Counted from the stretch's first letter, positions 26,359 through 35,636 are shown. The stretch: DNA of 64,000 nt from Streptomyces xanthophaeus (GCF_000725805.1 NZ_JOFT01000042.1:16916-80915); one strand, 5' to 3'. The notes: a model not told the origin generated them from the letters alone. Translations and numbers: made by a program.

Positions 26359-26976
26359 ATGACCTTTTCCCCGCCCGCGCCCCCCGCCTTCGCGGACTGC
26401 GGCCCCCGTCTGAAGGCGGCCCGGGTCCTCTCCGACGGCCTGGCCCCCGGGAACCTCGTGGTGGGCCTGCTCCTGCTGATCGGCTGGCACAGCACCGGGT
26501 CCTGGGCGGGCCTCGGCTGGGGGCTGCTCGCCGCGTTCTTCTGCGGCGTGATCCCGATCGGGATCATCATGTTCGGCGTACGGCGGGGCGCCCTGACCGA
26601 CCAGCACATCCGGGTGCGCCGTCAGCGGGTCCTGCCGATGGCGCTGAGCCTCGTCTCCGTCGTCGCCGGGATCGCCCTCGTCCACGTCCTCGGAGCCCCG
26701 GCGGACGTCAGCGCGCTGGTCGTGGCGATGCTCGTCGGACTCGCCTCGTCCCTGCTGGTCACCCTCGGCTGGCAGATATCGGTCCACATGTCGGTGGCCG
26801 GCGGCACCGTGATGATCCTTCTGATCGCCTTCGGCGCGCCGATGCTCCTCGCCGTCCCGGTGGCCGTGGCCGTCGGCTGGTCCCGCCTGGCGCTCCGGGC
26901 GCACACCCCGGCCCAGCTCCTCGCGGGCTCGGCGCTCGGCAGCACGGCGGCGCTCACCTTCGTGCTGCTGCGCTGA
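26359..26976 (+). CDS. PAP2-like membrane protein, probably degenerate phosphatase
   Basis: A 205-residue integral membrane protein of about six helices. The C-terminal block SRLALRAHTPAQLLAGSALGS resembles motif 3 of PAP2 lipid phosphatases, but the upstream KxxxxxxRP and PSGH motifs are not evident, so activity is doubtful. ATG 26359 is chosen at the switch from low-complexity to conserved sequence; an in-frame GTG 26334 is possible. It is convergent with the O-methyltransferase gene. Confidence 0.72.
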   Translation: MTFSPPAPPAFADCGPRLKAARVLSDGLAPGNLVVGLLLLIGWHSTGSWAGLGWGLLAAFFCGVIPIGIIMFGVRRGALTDQHIRVRRQRVLPMALSLVSVVAGIALVHVLGAPADVSALVVAMLVGLASSLLVTLGWQISVHMSVAGGTVMILLIAFGAPMLLAVPVAVAVGWSRLALRAHTPAQLLAGSALGSTAALTFVLLR

Positions 26977-27018
26977 CGCGGGGCGATGCGGCGGTGCGGC
27001 GGTGGGGCGGTACGGGCC

Positions 27019-27681
27019 TCAGCGCCGCACGGCGCACAGCAGGCCGTCGCCCACCGGGAGCAGGGCGGCCTCCAGCGCCGGGCTCTCCCGGACGCTGCGC
27101 AGCAGTTCGCGGACCCGGAGCACCTCGACCGGCTGGGCCGCGGAGTCGACCGTACGGCCGTCGGAGAAGACTCCCTCGAAGCAGACCAGCCCGCCCGGGC
27201 GCAGCAGCCGCAACGATTCGGCGAGGTAGTCGAGGGACTCGGACGGGTCGCCGTCGCAGAAGACGAGGTCGTACCCGCCGTCGGCGAGCCGGGGCAGGAC
27301 GTCGAGGGCGCGGCCGGGGATGAAGCGGGCGCGGTTGCCCGCGAAGCCCGCCGCGCGGAAGGCCTGGCGGGCGAAGGCCTGCCGGTCGGCCTCGGGATCC
27401 ACCGTGGTCAGGACCCCGTCGGGGCGCATCCCGTGCAGCAGGTGGATGCCGGAGACGCCGGTTCCGGTACCGATCTCGGCGACCGCCTTGGCGTCCGCGG
27501 TGGCGGCAAGCAGGCGCAGCGCGGCCCCGGTGCCGGGGGAGACGGAGCGCAGGCCCGCTTCCCTGGACCGGTCGCGGGCCCATCGCAGAGCGTCGTCTTC
27601 GGCGACAAACGCGTCGGCGAACGCCCAGCTCGTCTGCCGGTTGCCGGTAATGACCCTCTCCTGTCCCCATAGTTGGCGCAA
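27019..27681 (-). CDS. Class I SAM-dependent O-methyltransferase (family 3)
   Basis: About 220 residues. SAM-binding AEIGTGTGVSGIHLL and the acidic VDPEAD follow a helix with RQTSWAFADAFVAEDD; metal-binding type catechol methyltransferases share this layout. The start is uncertain: TTG 27681 gives LRQLWGQERVITG, the length typical for the family, but the frame stays open to 27804. It is divergent from sigE, the arrangement of Rv1220c and Rv1221 in M. tuberculosis. Confidence 0.85.
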   Translation of the reverse strand: MRQLWGQERVITGNRQTSWAFADAFVAEDDALRWARDRSREAGLRSVSPGTGAALRLLAATADAKAVAEIGTGTGVSGIHLLHGMRPDGVLTTVDPEADRQAFARQAFRAAGFAGNRARFIPGRALDVLPRLADGGYDLVFCDGDPSESLDYLAESLRLLRPGGLVCFEGVFSDGRTVDSAAQPVEVLRVRELLRSVRESPALEAALLPVGDGLLCAVRR

Positions 27682-27705
27682 CGGTGACTGTATCCGTTGA
27701 CGTCG

Positions 27706-27731
27706 GGAACCCGCAGATGGGACCGGGCGTT
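27706..27731 (+). promoter_or_regulatory. Predicted ECF-sigma promoter upstream of sigE
   Basis: GGAACC (27706-27711) and CGTT (27728-27731) are spaced by 16 bases, fitting the -35/-10 pattern of ECF sigma factors of the SigE/SigH kind. It lies about 130 bases before the sigE start, so it suggests autoregulation. Confidence 0.5.
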
Positions 27732-27860
27732 GTGAGGGGTAGACGCGGGATAAGAAGGGACGGTGCCGGGCAGAACGGCGGCCCGGAGCCGGTCCGGGGC
27801 CCAAGTCCCGTGCAAAGTTAATGCAAAAACGCTTATCCGGAGCTGACGGAGGGGGTGGCT

Positions 27861-28640
27861 ATGGTAGGGACTCCACTGGACACCACCAGAGCCGACAGGG
27901 GAGGTGCGGCTGCGCCTGTGGATCGCAGGGGCGCATTGAGGCGCCTCTTCCGGTCGGCGGGTGAGCCGAAATCCGTGACCGACATTGCTGACCGCTTCCA
28001 CACCGCAGACACCGCAACCACCGCGACCTTTGCCGCCGATGCGGGCTCCCAGGCGTGGACCCCTCCTTCATGGGAGGAGATCGTCAGCACGCACAGCGCG
28101 CGGGTCTACCGCCTTGCCTACCGTCTGACGGGCAACCAGCACGATGCCGAGGACCTGACCCAGGAGGTCTTCGTCCGCGTCTTCCGCTCGCTGTCCACCT
28201 ACACGCCCGGCACCTTCGAGGGCTGGCTCCACCGGATCACCACGAACCTGTTCCTGGACATGGTCCGCCGCAAGCAGCGCATCCGTTTCGACGCGCTCGG
28301 CGACGACGCCGCCGAGCGGCTGCCGAGCCGCGAGCCGTCTCCGCAGCAGGTGCTGCACGACACCCACTTCGACGCGGACGTCCAGCAGGCGCTGGACACC
28401 CTCGCGCCCGAGTTCCGTGCCGCCGTGGTGCTGTGTGACATCGAAGGCCTGTCGTACGAGGAGATCGCCGCCACGCTCGGCGTGAAGCTCGGCACCGTGC
28501 GCAGCCGCATCCACCGGGGCCGTTCGCACCTGCGCAAGGCGCTCAAGCACCGCTCTCCCGAGGCCCGCGCCGAGCAGCGCGCGCTGGCGGGCGTGGCCGT
28601 GGGCGCCCCGGGAGCCGGGGGAGAGGGCGGAGCCGAGTGA
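27861..28640 (+). CDS. sigE: ECF sigma factor, SigE type
   Basis: A 259-residue sigma factor that directs RNA polymerase to envelope-stress genes. Region 2 ([24 protein letters not shown]) and region 4 ([25 protein letters not shown]) are both intact. An unusual 65-residue N-terminal extension, rich in Arg, Ala and Thr, precedes region 2, as in SigE of mycobacteria. ATG 27861 has GGAGGG seven bases upstream; GTG 27855 is the alternative. It overlaps the anti-sigma gene by 4 bases. Order sigE-rseA-htrA-tatB as in M. tuberculosis Rv1221-Rv1224. Confidence 0.93.
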   Translation: MVGTPLDTTRADRGGAAAPVDRRGALRRLFRSAGEPKSVTDIADRFHTADTATTATFAADAGSQAWTPPSWEEIVSTHSARVYRLAYRLTGNQHDAEDLTQEVFVRVFRSLSTYTPGTFEGWLHRITTNLFLDMVRRKQRIRFDALGDDAAERLPSREPSPQQVLHDTHFDADVQQALDTLAPEFRAAVVLCDIEGLSYEEIAATLGVKLGTVRSRIHRGRSHLRKALKHRSPEARAEQRALAGVAVGAPGAGGEGGAE

Positions 28641-29284
28641 GCGGAGTCAGTCCATCCCCCGCCGAACAGCATCTGGGTGACCGGCTGGCCGCCCTGGTGG
28701 ACGGGGAGCTGAAGCACGACGCCCGCGAGCGGGTCCTGGCCCACCTGGCCACCTGTGCCAAGTGCAAGGCCGAGGCCGACGCGCAGCGCCGTCTGAAGAC
28801 CATGTTCGTGGAGAGCGCGCCGCCGCCGCTGTCCGCCGGACTGCTGGCACGGCTCCAGGGCCTGCCGGGTACCGGACCCGAGGGACCGTCCGGGCCCCTG
28901 GGGCCGTCCGGCCCGGCCGGGACCGCCGGCCCCGATCCCCTCGCCTCCTTCGCGTACGCCCTGCCGACGGCCGCCAGGCCGCAGCAGGAGGAGGGCTTCC
29001 GCATCCATGAGGTGGGGCGCCCGCGCCGCCGCTTCGCCTTCGTCGCGGCCGGGGCCGTCTCGCTGGCCGCGCTCGCCCTCGGCGGCTCGCTGCCGCTGGA
29101 GACGGTCGACCCGAACGCCCGCGGCGATGCCCCCGCCCCCGCCTCCCGGCCCGGCCCCGCGGTGTCGGTGTCCGACGCCGTCGTCCGCGACCGGCTGCCG
29201 ACCCCCGGCGCCGTCCCCACGCTCCTGCCGCCGCTCCACCCCTCCCCGCAGGCGTCGGCCCGACCGGTCTCGCTCCTGCGCTGA
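28637..29284 (+). CDS. rseA: Anti-sigma factor with zinc-binding (zf-HC2) domain, RseA type
   Basis: 215 residues. [13 protein letters not shown] is the H-x3-C-x2-C zinc motif of anti-sigma factors that bind and silence ECF sigmas in the cytoplasm. A Gly/Pro linker follows, then one hydrophobic segment ([18 protein letters not shown]) that may anchor the protein, and a Pro-rich tail. GTG 28637 overlaps the sigE stop. The target is inferred to be the upstream SigE. Confidence 0.9.
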   Translation: MSGVSPSPAEQHLGDRLAALVDGELKHDARERVLAHLATCAKCKAEADAQRRLKTMFVESAPPPLSAGLLARLQGLPGTGPEGPSGPLGPSGPAGTAGPDPLASFAYALPTAARPQQEEGFRIHEVGRPRRRFAFVAAGAVSLAALALGGSLPLETVDPNARGDAPAPASRPGPAVSVSDAVVRDRLPTPGAVPTLLPPLHPSPQASARPVSLLR

Positions 29285-29338
29285 CGCGGGACCTGGTTGA
29301 ATCTGCGGCACATGCGCATGAGTACGCGGGGAGCGCCC

Positions 29339-30769
29339 ATGGCCGACAGGCAGCAGACCGATCCGGCTCCGTCCTGGTGGAGCCGGCCCGAGGGGTCGGC
29401 GGAACCCCGCCACGACGGGGTGCCCGCCCCGCGCCCCGAAGCCGACCGCGACCGGGCCGGGGGCCCGGACCCGGCCGCTGCCGACGGCCCGGGGCAGGAC
29501 CCCGCGTCCGGCCCTGCCGAGGAGCTCCCGCAGCGCCAGGACCCCGACCCGTATCCGGACCCCGACCCGGACCAGGACCCGTACCCCGGCCCGGACGGGT
29601 CCGCTGCCCGGGTGCCCCGCTACGACCCCTGGGGCGACCAGCCGTTGCAGGCCGTGGACCAGGGCAAGGGGGCGCGTCCGGTCCGCCTGTGGCACCTGCT
29701 GGCCTTCGGCACGGCCGTGGCCCTGCTCGCCGGCGGCATAGGCGGCTACGTCGGCGTCCTCGCCGAGCGGCAGAGCAGCACCCGCCTGGAGCTGCCGCAG
29801 TCCGCCGCCGCGGACCGGGGCCGGGCACCCGAGAGCGTGGCCGGGATCGCGGCCACCGCACTGCCGGGAGTGGTCACCCTGCACGTACGGGGCACCGCGG
29901 GCAGCGGCACCGGCACCGGCTTCGTGCTCGACCCGCAGGGCCACATCCTGACCAACAACCACGTCGTCGGCGACGCCAAGGAGATAGCGGTCACCTTCAG
30001 CACCGGCGAGAGCGTCACCGCCGAGCTGGTGGGCCGCGACTCCGGCTACGACCTGGCCGTGGTCAAGGTCAGCGGGGTGCGCGGACTCCAGCCGCTGAGC
30101 CTGGGGAACTCCGAGAACGTGAAGGTCGGCGACCCGGTGGTGGCCATCGGCGCCCCCTTCGACCTGTCCAACACCGTCACCTCGGGCATCATCAGCGCCA
30201 CCGGCCGCCCCGTCACCGCGGGCGGCGACAAGGGCGACGGCAGCGACATCAGCTACGTGGACGCCCTCCAGACGGACGCCCCCATCAACCCGGGCAACTC
30301 CGGCGGCCCGCTGCTCGACGCCTCGGCCCGGGTGGTCGGCATCAACAGCGCGATCCGCGGAGCCGACAAGACCGACCCCACCCGCCAGGGCGGCAGCATC
30401 GGGCTGGGCTTCGCCATCCCCATCAACCAGGGCAAGCGCGTCGCCGAGGAACTCATCGCCACCGGCCGCGCCACCCACCCCGTCATCGGCGTCACCCTCG
30501 ACATGGACTGGACCGGCGCCGGGGCCCGGGTCGGCGACAAGGGCGACGACGGCAAGCCCACCGTGGTCGCGGACGGGCCGGGCGCCCGCGCCGGGATCAG
30601 GCCCGGCGACGTGATCACCAAGGTGGACGGCCAGCGGGTGCGCGGCGGCGACGAGCTGATCATCAAGATCAGGGCCCACCGCCCGGGGGACCGGCTGGCC
30701 CTCACGGTGCTCCGCGAGGGCCGCGAGCGCACGCTGGAGGTGGTCCTCGGGTCGGCGAACGGCTCATGA
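29339..30769 (+). CDS. htrA: HtrA/DegP-like membrane serine protease
   Basis: 476 residues. A disordered acidic/Pro-rich cytoplasmic part (about 115 residues) precedes one helix (about 117-142), then a trypsin-fold domain outside the membrane with triad His208 (NNHVV), Asp238 (YDLAVV) and Ser321 (NPGNSGGPLL), and a C-terminal PDZ domain (PGARAGIRPGDVI). It degrades misfolded envelope proteins. ATG 29339 has GGGGAG seven bases upstream; three earlier in-frame starts exist. As the third gene of the sigE locus it may also act in the stress-signalling circuit. Confidence 0.93.
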   Translation: MADRQQTDPAPSWWSRPEGSAEPRHDGVPAPRPEADRDRAGGPDPAAADGPGQDPASGPAEELPQRQDPDPYPDPDPDQDPYPGPDGSAARVPRYDPWGDQPLQAVDQGKGARPVRLWHLLAFGTAVALLAGGIGGYVGVLAERQSSTRLELPQSAAADRGRAPESVAGIAATALPGVVTLHVRGTAGSGTGTGFVLDPQGHILTNNHVVGDAKEIAVTFSTGESVTAELVGRDSGYDLAVVKVSGVRGLQPLSLGNSENVKVGDPVVAIGAPFDLSNTVTSGIISATGRPVTAGGDKGDGSDISYVDALQTDAPINPGNSGGPLLDASARVVGINSAIRGADKTDPTRQGGSIGLGFAIPINQGKRVAEELIATGRATHPVIGVTLDMDWTGAGARVGDKGDDGKPTVVADGPGARAGIRPGDVITKVDGQRVRGGDELIIKIRAHRPGDRLALTVLREGRERTLEVVLGSANGS

Positions 30770-30886
30770 GCGCGCCATGACGTGCGGGTGAAACCGCGGC
30801 GGAAGCGGCACGCAGGTATGGGCCCGCGGACCGGGCCGGGTACCGTGTGTCGGGGCCCGAAGTGAAGAGAGCCGAGGAGCGGCAAG

Positions 30887-31327
30887 GTGTTCAACGACAT
30901 AGGCGCACTCGAACTGGTCACGATCGTGGTGCTCGCCATTCTCGTCTTCGGTCCGGACAAGCTGCCCAAGGTCATCCAGGACGTCACGGGCGTGATCCGG
31001 AAGATCCGCGCGTTCTCCGACAGCGCCAAGCAGGACATCCGCTCGGAACTGGGCCCGGAATTCAAGGACTTCGAGTTCGAGGACCTGAACCCGAAGACCT
31101 TCATCCGCAAGCAGCTGGGCGAGAACGAGGACCTCAAGGAGATCCGCAGCAGCTTCGATCTCCGCAAGGAGCTGAACGACGTCACCGACGCCGTGAACAG
31201 CAAGGAGACCGACCCCGCCCCGGCCTCCGCCGCCCCCGGCGCGTCCCCCGCCGCACCCGACCTCGTGAAGAAGCCCGCGGCCCCCGCGGCGGACCGCGGC
31301 GCACGCTTCGACGCCGACGCCACCTGA
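30887..31327 (+). CDS. tatB: Sec-independent translocase protein TatB
   Basis: A 146-residue subunit of the twin-arginine translocase that docks folded precursor proteins. Short N-terminal helix (LELVTIVVLAILVFGPDKLPK, with the FGP hinge), amphipathic helix, then a Pro/Ala-rich tail. GTG 30887 has AGGAG upstream. It is separated from htrA by 117 bases, so it may have its own promoter. tatA and tatC are not in the window. Confidence 0.92.
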   Translation: MFNDIGALELVTIVVLAILVFGPDKLPKVIQDVTGVIRKIRAFSDSAKQDIRSELGPEFKDFEFEDLNPKTFIRKQLGENEDLKEIRSSFDLRKELNDVTDAVNSKETDPAPASAAPGASPAAPDLVKKPAAPAADRGARFDADAT

Positions 31328-31403
31328 GCCGCACCCCCCAGCCTGCCCGGCGATCCGCAGACGGATGGCTATCCTCCATGAGTCCGGATCCAGGACGACC
31401 GAG

Positions 31404-31439
31404 GGCGGGGGTCCCCCCAGCGAAGTGTGGGGGAGGGCC
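31404..31439. repeat. Streptomyces-type interspersed hairpin repeat
   Basis: CCCCC and GGGGG arms around CAGCGAAGTGT, in the form GTCCCCCCAGCGAAG..GGGGGAG. Such hairpins occur many times between genes in Streptomyces chromosomes. Its presence upstream supports placing the next gene's start downstream of it. Confidence 0.6.
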
Positions 31440-31472
31440 GCTTCGGACCCCACGGAACGAGAGGCCGCGCAG

Positions 31473-32210
31473 ATGGAGACGACGAGCAGTAGCCGGGTAG
31501 GGACGCAGTCCGCCGAAGCACCCGCTCCCGCCGCCGCACCCGCGCAGGAACCGCAGACCGCCGCGCAGGCGGGTGCGCAGCCCGCACCAGGAGAAGCCAC
31601 CGCGCCCGTCCCTGGGGCCCGCCGGACCGCCGAGGGGTACCTGCGGGCCGACTTCCCCTGGTACGGGCTGGACGGGGCCTTCACCGGCCCCCGCTGGCTC
31701 ATGCAGGTGGGCGTGGCGGCCGACGGCACCGTGGAGCACGGCTCCACCGGCCACGGGGACGAGCCCTCGGCCCGCGGCGAGATCGCCACCGGCGAGAAGG
31801 AGCGCTTCGCCGTGGTCGTCACCGTGGCGAGCAACCCGCTGCGCCGCAGCGGCGACGGCACCGGCGTCCTGGAGGCCACCTCGGTCTCCTCGGCGGCCTG
31901 GCTGGCCGGCTCCGGGCTGCTGGCCTACAGCTGGCCCGGGCAGATGGACCACTCCCTGCGCAGCGACTGGCTCGACCAGCAGACCGAGGCCGCCTGGGAG
32001 CTCGCGGACGACCTCGCCGGCGAGGACTGGTCGACGCTGTCCCTGCCCGTCGACGGGGAGCCCACGCCCTTCCACTACCGCGAGTCGGAGTTCGGCTGGG
32101 TGCTCGCCGGATCGACCGGCAGCGGGGTCCACCTGGGGGCGTACGGGCGCGGCATGAGCGCCTACGGCCTCGGCTTCTCGGTCATCTCGGACCTGGCGAC
32201 GTACGAATAG
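31473..32210 (+). CDS. Conserved hypothetical protein with Pro/Ala-rich N-terminus
   Basis: From ATG 31473, 245 residues. The first 55 are Ala/Pro/Gln-rich; the rest is a compact acidic domain with many Trp and Gly (DFPWYGLDGAFTGPRWLMQ, FGWVLAGSTGSGVHLGAYGRG). No signal peptide, helix or catalytic motif was recognised. The frame is open to 31365 but that stretch includes the hairpin repeat and is unlikely to be coding. It is convergent with mrp. Confidence 0.7.
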   Translation: METTSSSRVGTQSAEAPAPAAAPAQEPQTAAQAGAQPAPGEATAPVPGARRTAEGYLRADFPWYGLDGAFTGPRWLMQVGVAADGTVEHGSTGHGDEPSARGEIATGEKERFAVVVTVASNPLRRSGDGTGVLEATSVSSAAWLAGSGLLAYSWPGQMDHSLRSDWLDQQTEAAWELADDLAGEDWSTLSLPVDGEPTPFHYRESEFGWVLAGSTGSGVHLGAYGRGMSAYGLGFSVISDLATYE

Positions 32211-32234
32211 CCGCTCCCCGGCGGCGGCCGGGAC

Positions 32235-32273
32235 ACGCGAAGGGCGCCGCTCGGTGAGCGGCGCCCTTCGCGT
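32235..32273. terminator. Bidirectional terminator, 18-bp perfect stem
   Basis: ACGCGAAGGGCGCCGCTC pairs perfectly with GAGCGGCGCCCTTCGCGT around a 3-base loop, between convergent genes, 9 bases after the mrp stop. Confidence 0.9.
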
Positions 32274-32282
32274 GACTGCGGA

Positions 32283-33449
32283 TCAGAACTTGTTGCGCGG
32301 GGTGATGCCCAGCGACATGCCCGACAGACCGCGCGCGCGGCCGCCCAGCTTGCCCGCGATCGCCCGCAGGGCCGCGCCCGCCGGGGAGTCCGGGTCGGAC
32401 AGGACCACGGGCTTGCCGTCGTCGCCGCCCTCGCGCAGCCGGACGTCGATCGGGATCGAACCCAGCACCGGCACGCTCGCACCGACCGTCTTGGTCAGCC
32501 CGTCGGCGACCTTCTGGCCGCCGCCCGAGCCGAAGACGTCCACCATCTCGTCGCAGTGCGGGCACGGCAGGCCCGACATGTTCTCGACGACGCCGACGAT
32601 CTTCTGGTGGGTCTGGACGGCGATCGAGCCGGCCCGCTCCGCGACCTCGGCCGCGGCCTGCTGCGGGGTGGTCACGACGAGGATCTCGGCATTCGGCACC
32701 AGCTGCGCCACCGAGATCGCGATGTCACCGGTGCCCGGCGGCAGGTCCAGCAGCAGCACGTCCAGGTCGCCCCAGAACACGTCGGCCAGGAACTGCTGGA
32801 GCGCACGGTGCAGCATGGGCCCGCGCCACACCACCGGCGCGTTGCCCGGGGTGAACATGCCGATGGAGATGACCTTCACGCCGTGCGAGGACGGCGGCAT
32901 GATCATGTTCTCGACCTGGGTGGGGCGGCCCTCGACGCCCAGCATGCGCGGCACGCTGTGGCCGTAGATGTCGGCGTCCACCACGCCGACCTTCAGACCG
33001 TCCGCCGCCATCGCGGCGGCCAGGTTGACGGTGACGGAGGACTTGCCGACGCCGCCCTTGCCGGAGGCGACGGCGTAGACGCGGGTCAGCGAGCCCGGCT
33101 TGGCGAAGGGCACCTCGCGCTCGGCGGTGCCGCCGCGCAGGGTGGCCGCCAGGTCCTTGCGCTGCTCGTCGCTCATCACGTCCAGGGTGACGGCGACCGA
33201 GGTGACGCCCGCGACGCGCTCCACGGCCTCGGTGACGTTCTTGGTGATGGTCTCGCGCATGGGGCAGCCCGACACGGTGAGGTAGACCGTGACGGCGACC
33301 GCGCCGCCGTCACCGATCTCCACCGATTTGACCATGCCGAGTTCGGTGATCGGCCGGTGGATCTCGGGGTCGTTCACCGTCGCCAGCGCGTCGAGGATCG
33401 CGTCCTGCTCGGGCACGGCGGCGGCGTCGGAGGATGTGTCGGTAGCCAT
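32283..33449 (-). CDS. mrp: Mrp/ApbC-type P-loop iron-sulfur carrier
   Basis: A 388-residue cytoplasmic ATPase for iron-sulfur cluster delivery. The N-terminal 90 residues form a DUF59/MIP18 domain (NDPEIHRPITELGMV, SGCPMRETI). Then comes the deviant Walker A GKGGVGKSSVTVNLA and the Mrp block with the cluster-binding CxxC in LPCPHCDEM. It corresponds to Rv1229c. ATG 33449; no obvious partner in the same direction. Confidence 0.93.
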   Translation of the reverse strand: MATDTSSDAAAVPEQDAILDALATVNDPEIHRPITELGMVKSVEIGDGGAVAVTVYLTVSGCPMRETITKNVTEAVERVAGVTSVAVTLDVMSDEQRKDLAATLRGGTAEREVPFAKPGSLTRVYAVASGKGGVGKSSVTVNLAAAMAADGLKVGVVDADIYGHSVPRMLGVEGRPTQVENMIMPPSSHGVKVISIGMFTPGNAPVVWRGPMLHRALQQFLADVFWGDLDVLLLDLPPGTGDIAISVAQLVPNAEILVVTTPQQAAAEVAERAGSIAVQTHQKIVGVVENMSGLPCPHCDEMVDVFGSGGGQKVADGLTKTVGASVPVLGSIPIDVRLREGGDDGKPVVLSDPDSPAGAALRAIAGKLGGRARGLSGMSLGITPRNKF

Positions 33450-33491
33450 GCCCCGATGGTACGGCTCGGTAGCATGCTGCGGGGCAGACTG

Positions 33492-34187
33492 CTAACGGTC
33501 GCCTTCGTCACTCTCGGCCGGGAATAGACGGCGCTCGTCCATCTCCTTGATCAGATCCTGGAACTCGGACCTGATCCAGTCGCGCGTGGCCACCTCGCCC
33601 AGGCCCATCCGCAGGGCCGCGATCTCCCGCGTCAGGTACTCGGTGTCCGCGATGGAGCGCTCGTTCTGCTTGCGGTCCTGCTCCAGGTTGACCCGGTCCC
33701 GGTCGTCCTGCCGGTTCTGCGCGAGCAGGATCAGCGGGGCCGCGTACGAGGCCTGGAGCGACAGCATCAGCGTCAGGAAGATGAAGGGGTACTGGTCGAA
33801 CCGGAGGTCGTCCGGCGCGAAGATGTTCCACAGCACCCAGACGATGATGACCAGGGTCATCCAGACGATGAACCGGCCCGTGCCGAGGAACCGCGCCACC
33901 CGCTCCGACAGCCGCCCGAAGGCCTCCGGGTCGTACTCGGGCAGCAGCGAGCGGCGCGGGGCGCGCGGCAGGTCCAGCCGGACCCGTGAACGCGTCAGCG
34001 CACTCGCCCCGGTGCTCGGGCCGGACTTCCCGGCGCGTTCGGCGGACCGGTCCGCCGCATCCGCGGCCAGCCCCTGCTCCCGCGCCTGCATCCGGGCCTG
34101 CTCGCGCCGCTCCCGGATCTGCTCCCGGCGCCGTTCGCGCGCCTGCTCGCCGCGCCCCCGGTCGAAGCGCCCTCGCTCAGTGGCCAC
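33492..34187 (-). CDS. DUF1003 membrane protein
   Basis: 231 residues. The N-terminal 70 residues are strongly charged and repeat-like (RRREQIRERREQARMQAREQ), probably coiled coil. Two helices follow (IVWMTLVIIVWVLWNIF and FIFLTLMLSLQASYAAPLILL) and the DUF1003 signature with AQNRQDDRDR. GTG 34187 lies inside the end of the upstream CBS gene (11-base overlap), so they form an operon. Function unknown; the linkage to Mg-type CBS proteins is conserved. Confidence 0.87.
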   Translation of the reverse strand: MATERGRFDRGRGEQARERRREQIRERREQARMQAREQGLAADAADRSAERAGKSGPSTGASALTRSRVRLDLPRAPRRSLLPEYDPEAFGRLSERVARFLGTGRFIVWMTLVIIVWVLWNIFAPDDLRFDQYPFIFLTLMLSLQASYAAPLILLAQNRQDDRDRVNLEQDRKQNERSIADTEYLTREIAALRMGLGEVATRDWIRSEFQDLIKEMDERRLFPAESDEGDR

Positions 34188-35448
34188 GCACGGCCTCCTC
34201 GGAATGGAATTCCGTCTCCCGCCAGTCGTCCGGCAGCAGGTGGTCCAGTACGTCGTCCACCGTGACCGCGCCCAGCAGCGAGCCGCTCTCGTCGACCACC
34301 GGCACCGCCACCATGTTGTAGGCGGCCAGGTGCGTGGTCACCGCGGGCAGCGAGGCGTCCGGCCGCAGCGGCGGCAGGTCCGTGTCCACGATCGAGCTGA
34401 CCAGGGTGAACGGCGGGTCCCGCAGCAGCCGCTGGAAGTGCACCGTGCCCAGGTACTTGCCCGTCGGCGTCTCGTCCGGCGGGCGGCACACGTACACCTG
34501 CGCCGCCAGCGCGGGCGACAGGTCCGCCTGCCGTACGCGGGCCAGCGCGTCGGCGACCGTCGCGTCCGGCCGCAGCACGATCGGCTCGGTGGTCATCAGG
34601 CCGCCCGCGGTGTTCTCCTCGTAGGACAGCAGGCGCCGCACGTCGGCCGCGTCGTCCGGCTGCATCAGCGTCAGCAGCCGTTCCTTGTCGTCCTCCGGCA
34701 GCTCCGAGAGCAGGTCGGCCGCGTCGTCGGGGTCCATCGCCTCCAGGACGTCGGCGGCGCGCTCCTCCTTCAGCTTGCCGAGGATCTCCACCTGCTCGTC
34801 CTCGGGCAGCTCCTCCATGACGTCCGCGAGCCGGTCGTCGTCGAGGGCACTGGCCACCTCGGCGCGCCGCTTGGGCGTCAGGTGGTGCAGGACGTTCGCC
34901 ACGTCGGCCGGGCGCATCTGCTCGAAGGTGGCCACCAGGTTCTCGGCGCCCTGCCCGTGCTCCTCCAGCGAGAAACCGGTCACCGCCGACCACTCGACGG
35001 TCAGGGTCTCGCCGCGCCGGCGCAGCGCGCCCGACTTGCCCTTGCGCACGAAGATCCGGTCGATCTCCCAGTCCCGGCGGGCCGGCAGCTGCTGGATGGC
35101 CACGTCCAGGACGGTGACCTCCTCGCCGTCCGCGACGAGCTTCACCCGCCGGTCCAGCAGTTCACCGAGGACCAGCCGTTCGGTGGGGCGCTGCTCGAAG
35201 CGGCGCATGTTGACGACGCCGGTCGTGATGACCTGCCCCGACTCCACTCCCGTGACCCGGGTCATCGGCAGGAAGATCCGGCGGCGGCTGACCACCTCGA
35301 CCACCAGGCCCAGCAGCCGCGGCGGGCGCCCGCCCACGCGCAGCATGGCCACGAGGTCGCGGACCCGGCCGACCTGGTCGCCGTTGGGGTCGAAGACGGG
35401 CACACCCGACAGATGCGAGACGAAGATCCGCGGGGCGCCTGCAGCCAT
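34177..35448 (-). CDS. MgtE N-domain/CBS protein without a channel
   Basis: 423 residues. A PRC-barrel-like N-terminus (HLSGVPVFDPNGDQVGRVRDL), then the MgtE N superhelix (DVANVLHHLTPKRRAEVASAL with repeated EELPEDEQ-like turns), then two CBS repeats (MTTEPIVLRPDATVADALARV; DASLPAVTTHLAAYNMVAVPVVDE). No membrane helices are present, so it is a soluble cousin of the Mg2+ channel MgtE, perhaps a Mg2+/nucleotide sensor. It corresponds to Rv1232c. Confidence 0.88.
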   Translation of the reverse strand: MAAGAPRIFVSHLSGVPVFDPNGDQVGRVRDLVAMLRVGGRPPRLLGLVVEVVSRRRIFLPMTRVTGVESGQVITTGVVNMRRFEQRPTERLVLGELLDRRVKLVADGEEVTVLDVAIQQLPARRDWEIDRIFVRKGKSGALRRRGETLTVEWSAVTGFSLEEHGQGAENLVATFEQMRPADVANVLHHLTPKRRAEVASALDDDRLADVMEELPEDEQVEILGKLKEERAADVLEAMDPDDAADLLSELPEDDKERLLTLMQPDDAADVRRLLSYEENTAGGLMTTEPIVLRPDATVADALARVRQADLSPALAAQVYVCRPPDETPTGKYLGTVHFQRLLRDPPFTLVSSIVDTDLPPLRPDASLPAVTTHLAAYNMVAVPVVDESGSLLGAVTVDDVLDHLLPDDWRETEFHSEEAVRGH

Positions 35449-35636
35449 CCGAGCGCCTCCTAGAGCGTCAATCGACAGTCCTGCCGCCCCTCAGGCTAGC
35501 CCGTGCCGGACGAAGGCGTCCTGGTGGGGCGGTCCGGGCGGGGCAGGAACGGACGTGCGGGGCGCGGTCGCCGGCGGCGGCATACGGGCGGGTACGCTGC
35601 CTGCTGCCGTAGCCCGCCGACGAGAGGCTTCCGCCC

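Noticed and set aside
25465..26904. Arg/Pro-rich open frames on the minus strand over the low-complexity gap
   Set aside because: Both strands and several frames are open here at once, giving simple sequence. The PAP2-like gene on the plus strand explains the conserved part.
28199..30679. An 826-codon open frame antisense to the sigE-rseA-htrA genes
   Set aside because: It exists because GC-rich codons leave few stops on the opposite strand. It has no family sequence, while all three sense genes are well conserved.
34177..35448. Mg2+ channel MgtE
   Set aside because: The MgtE N-terminal and CBS domains are present, but no membrane helices follow.
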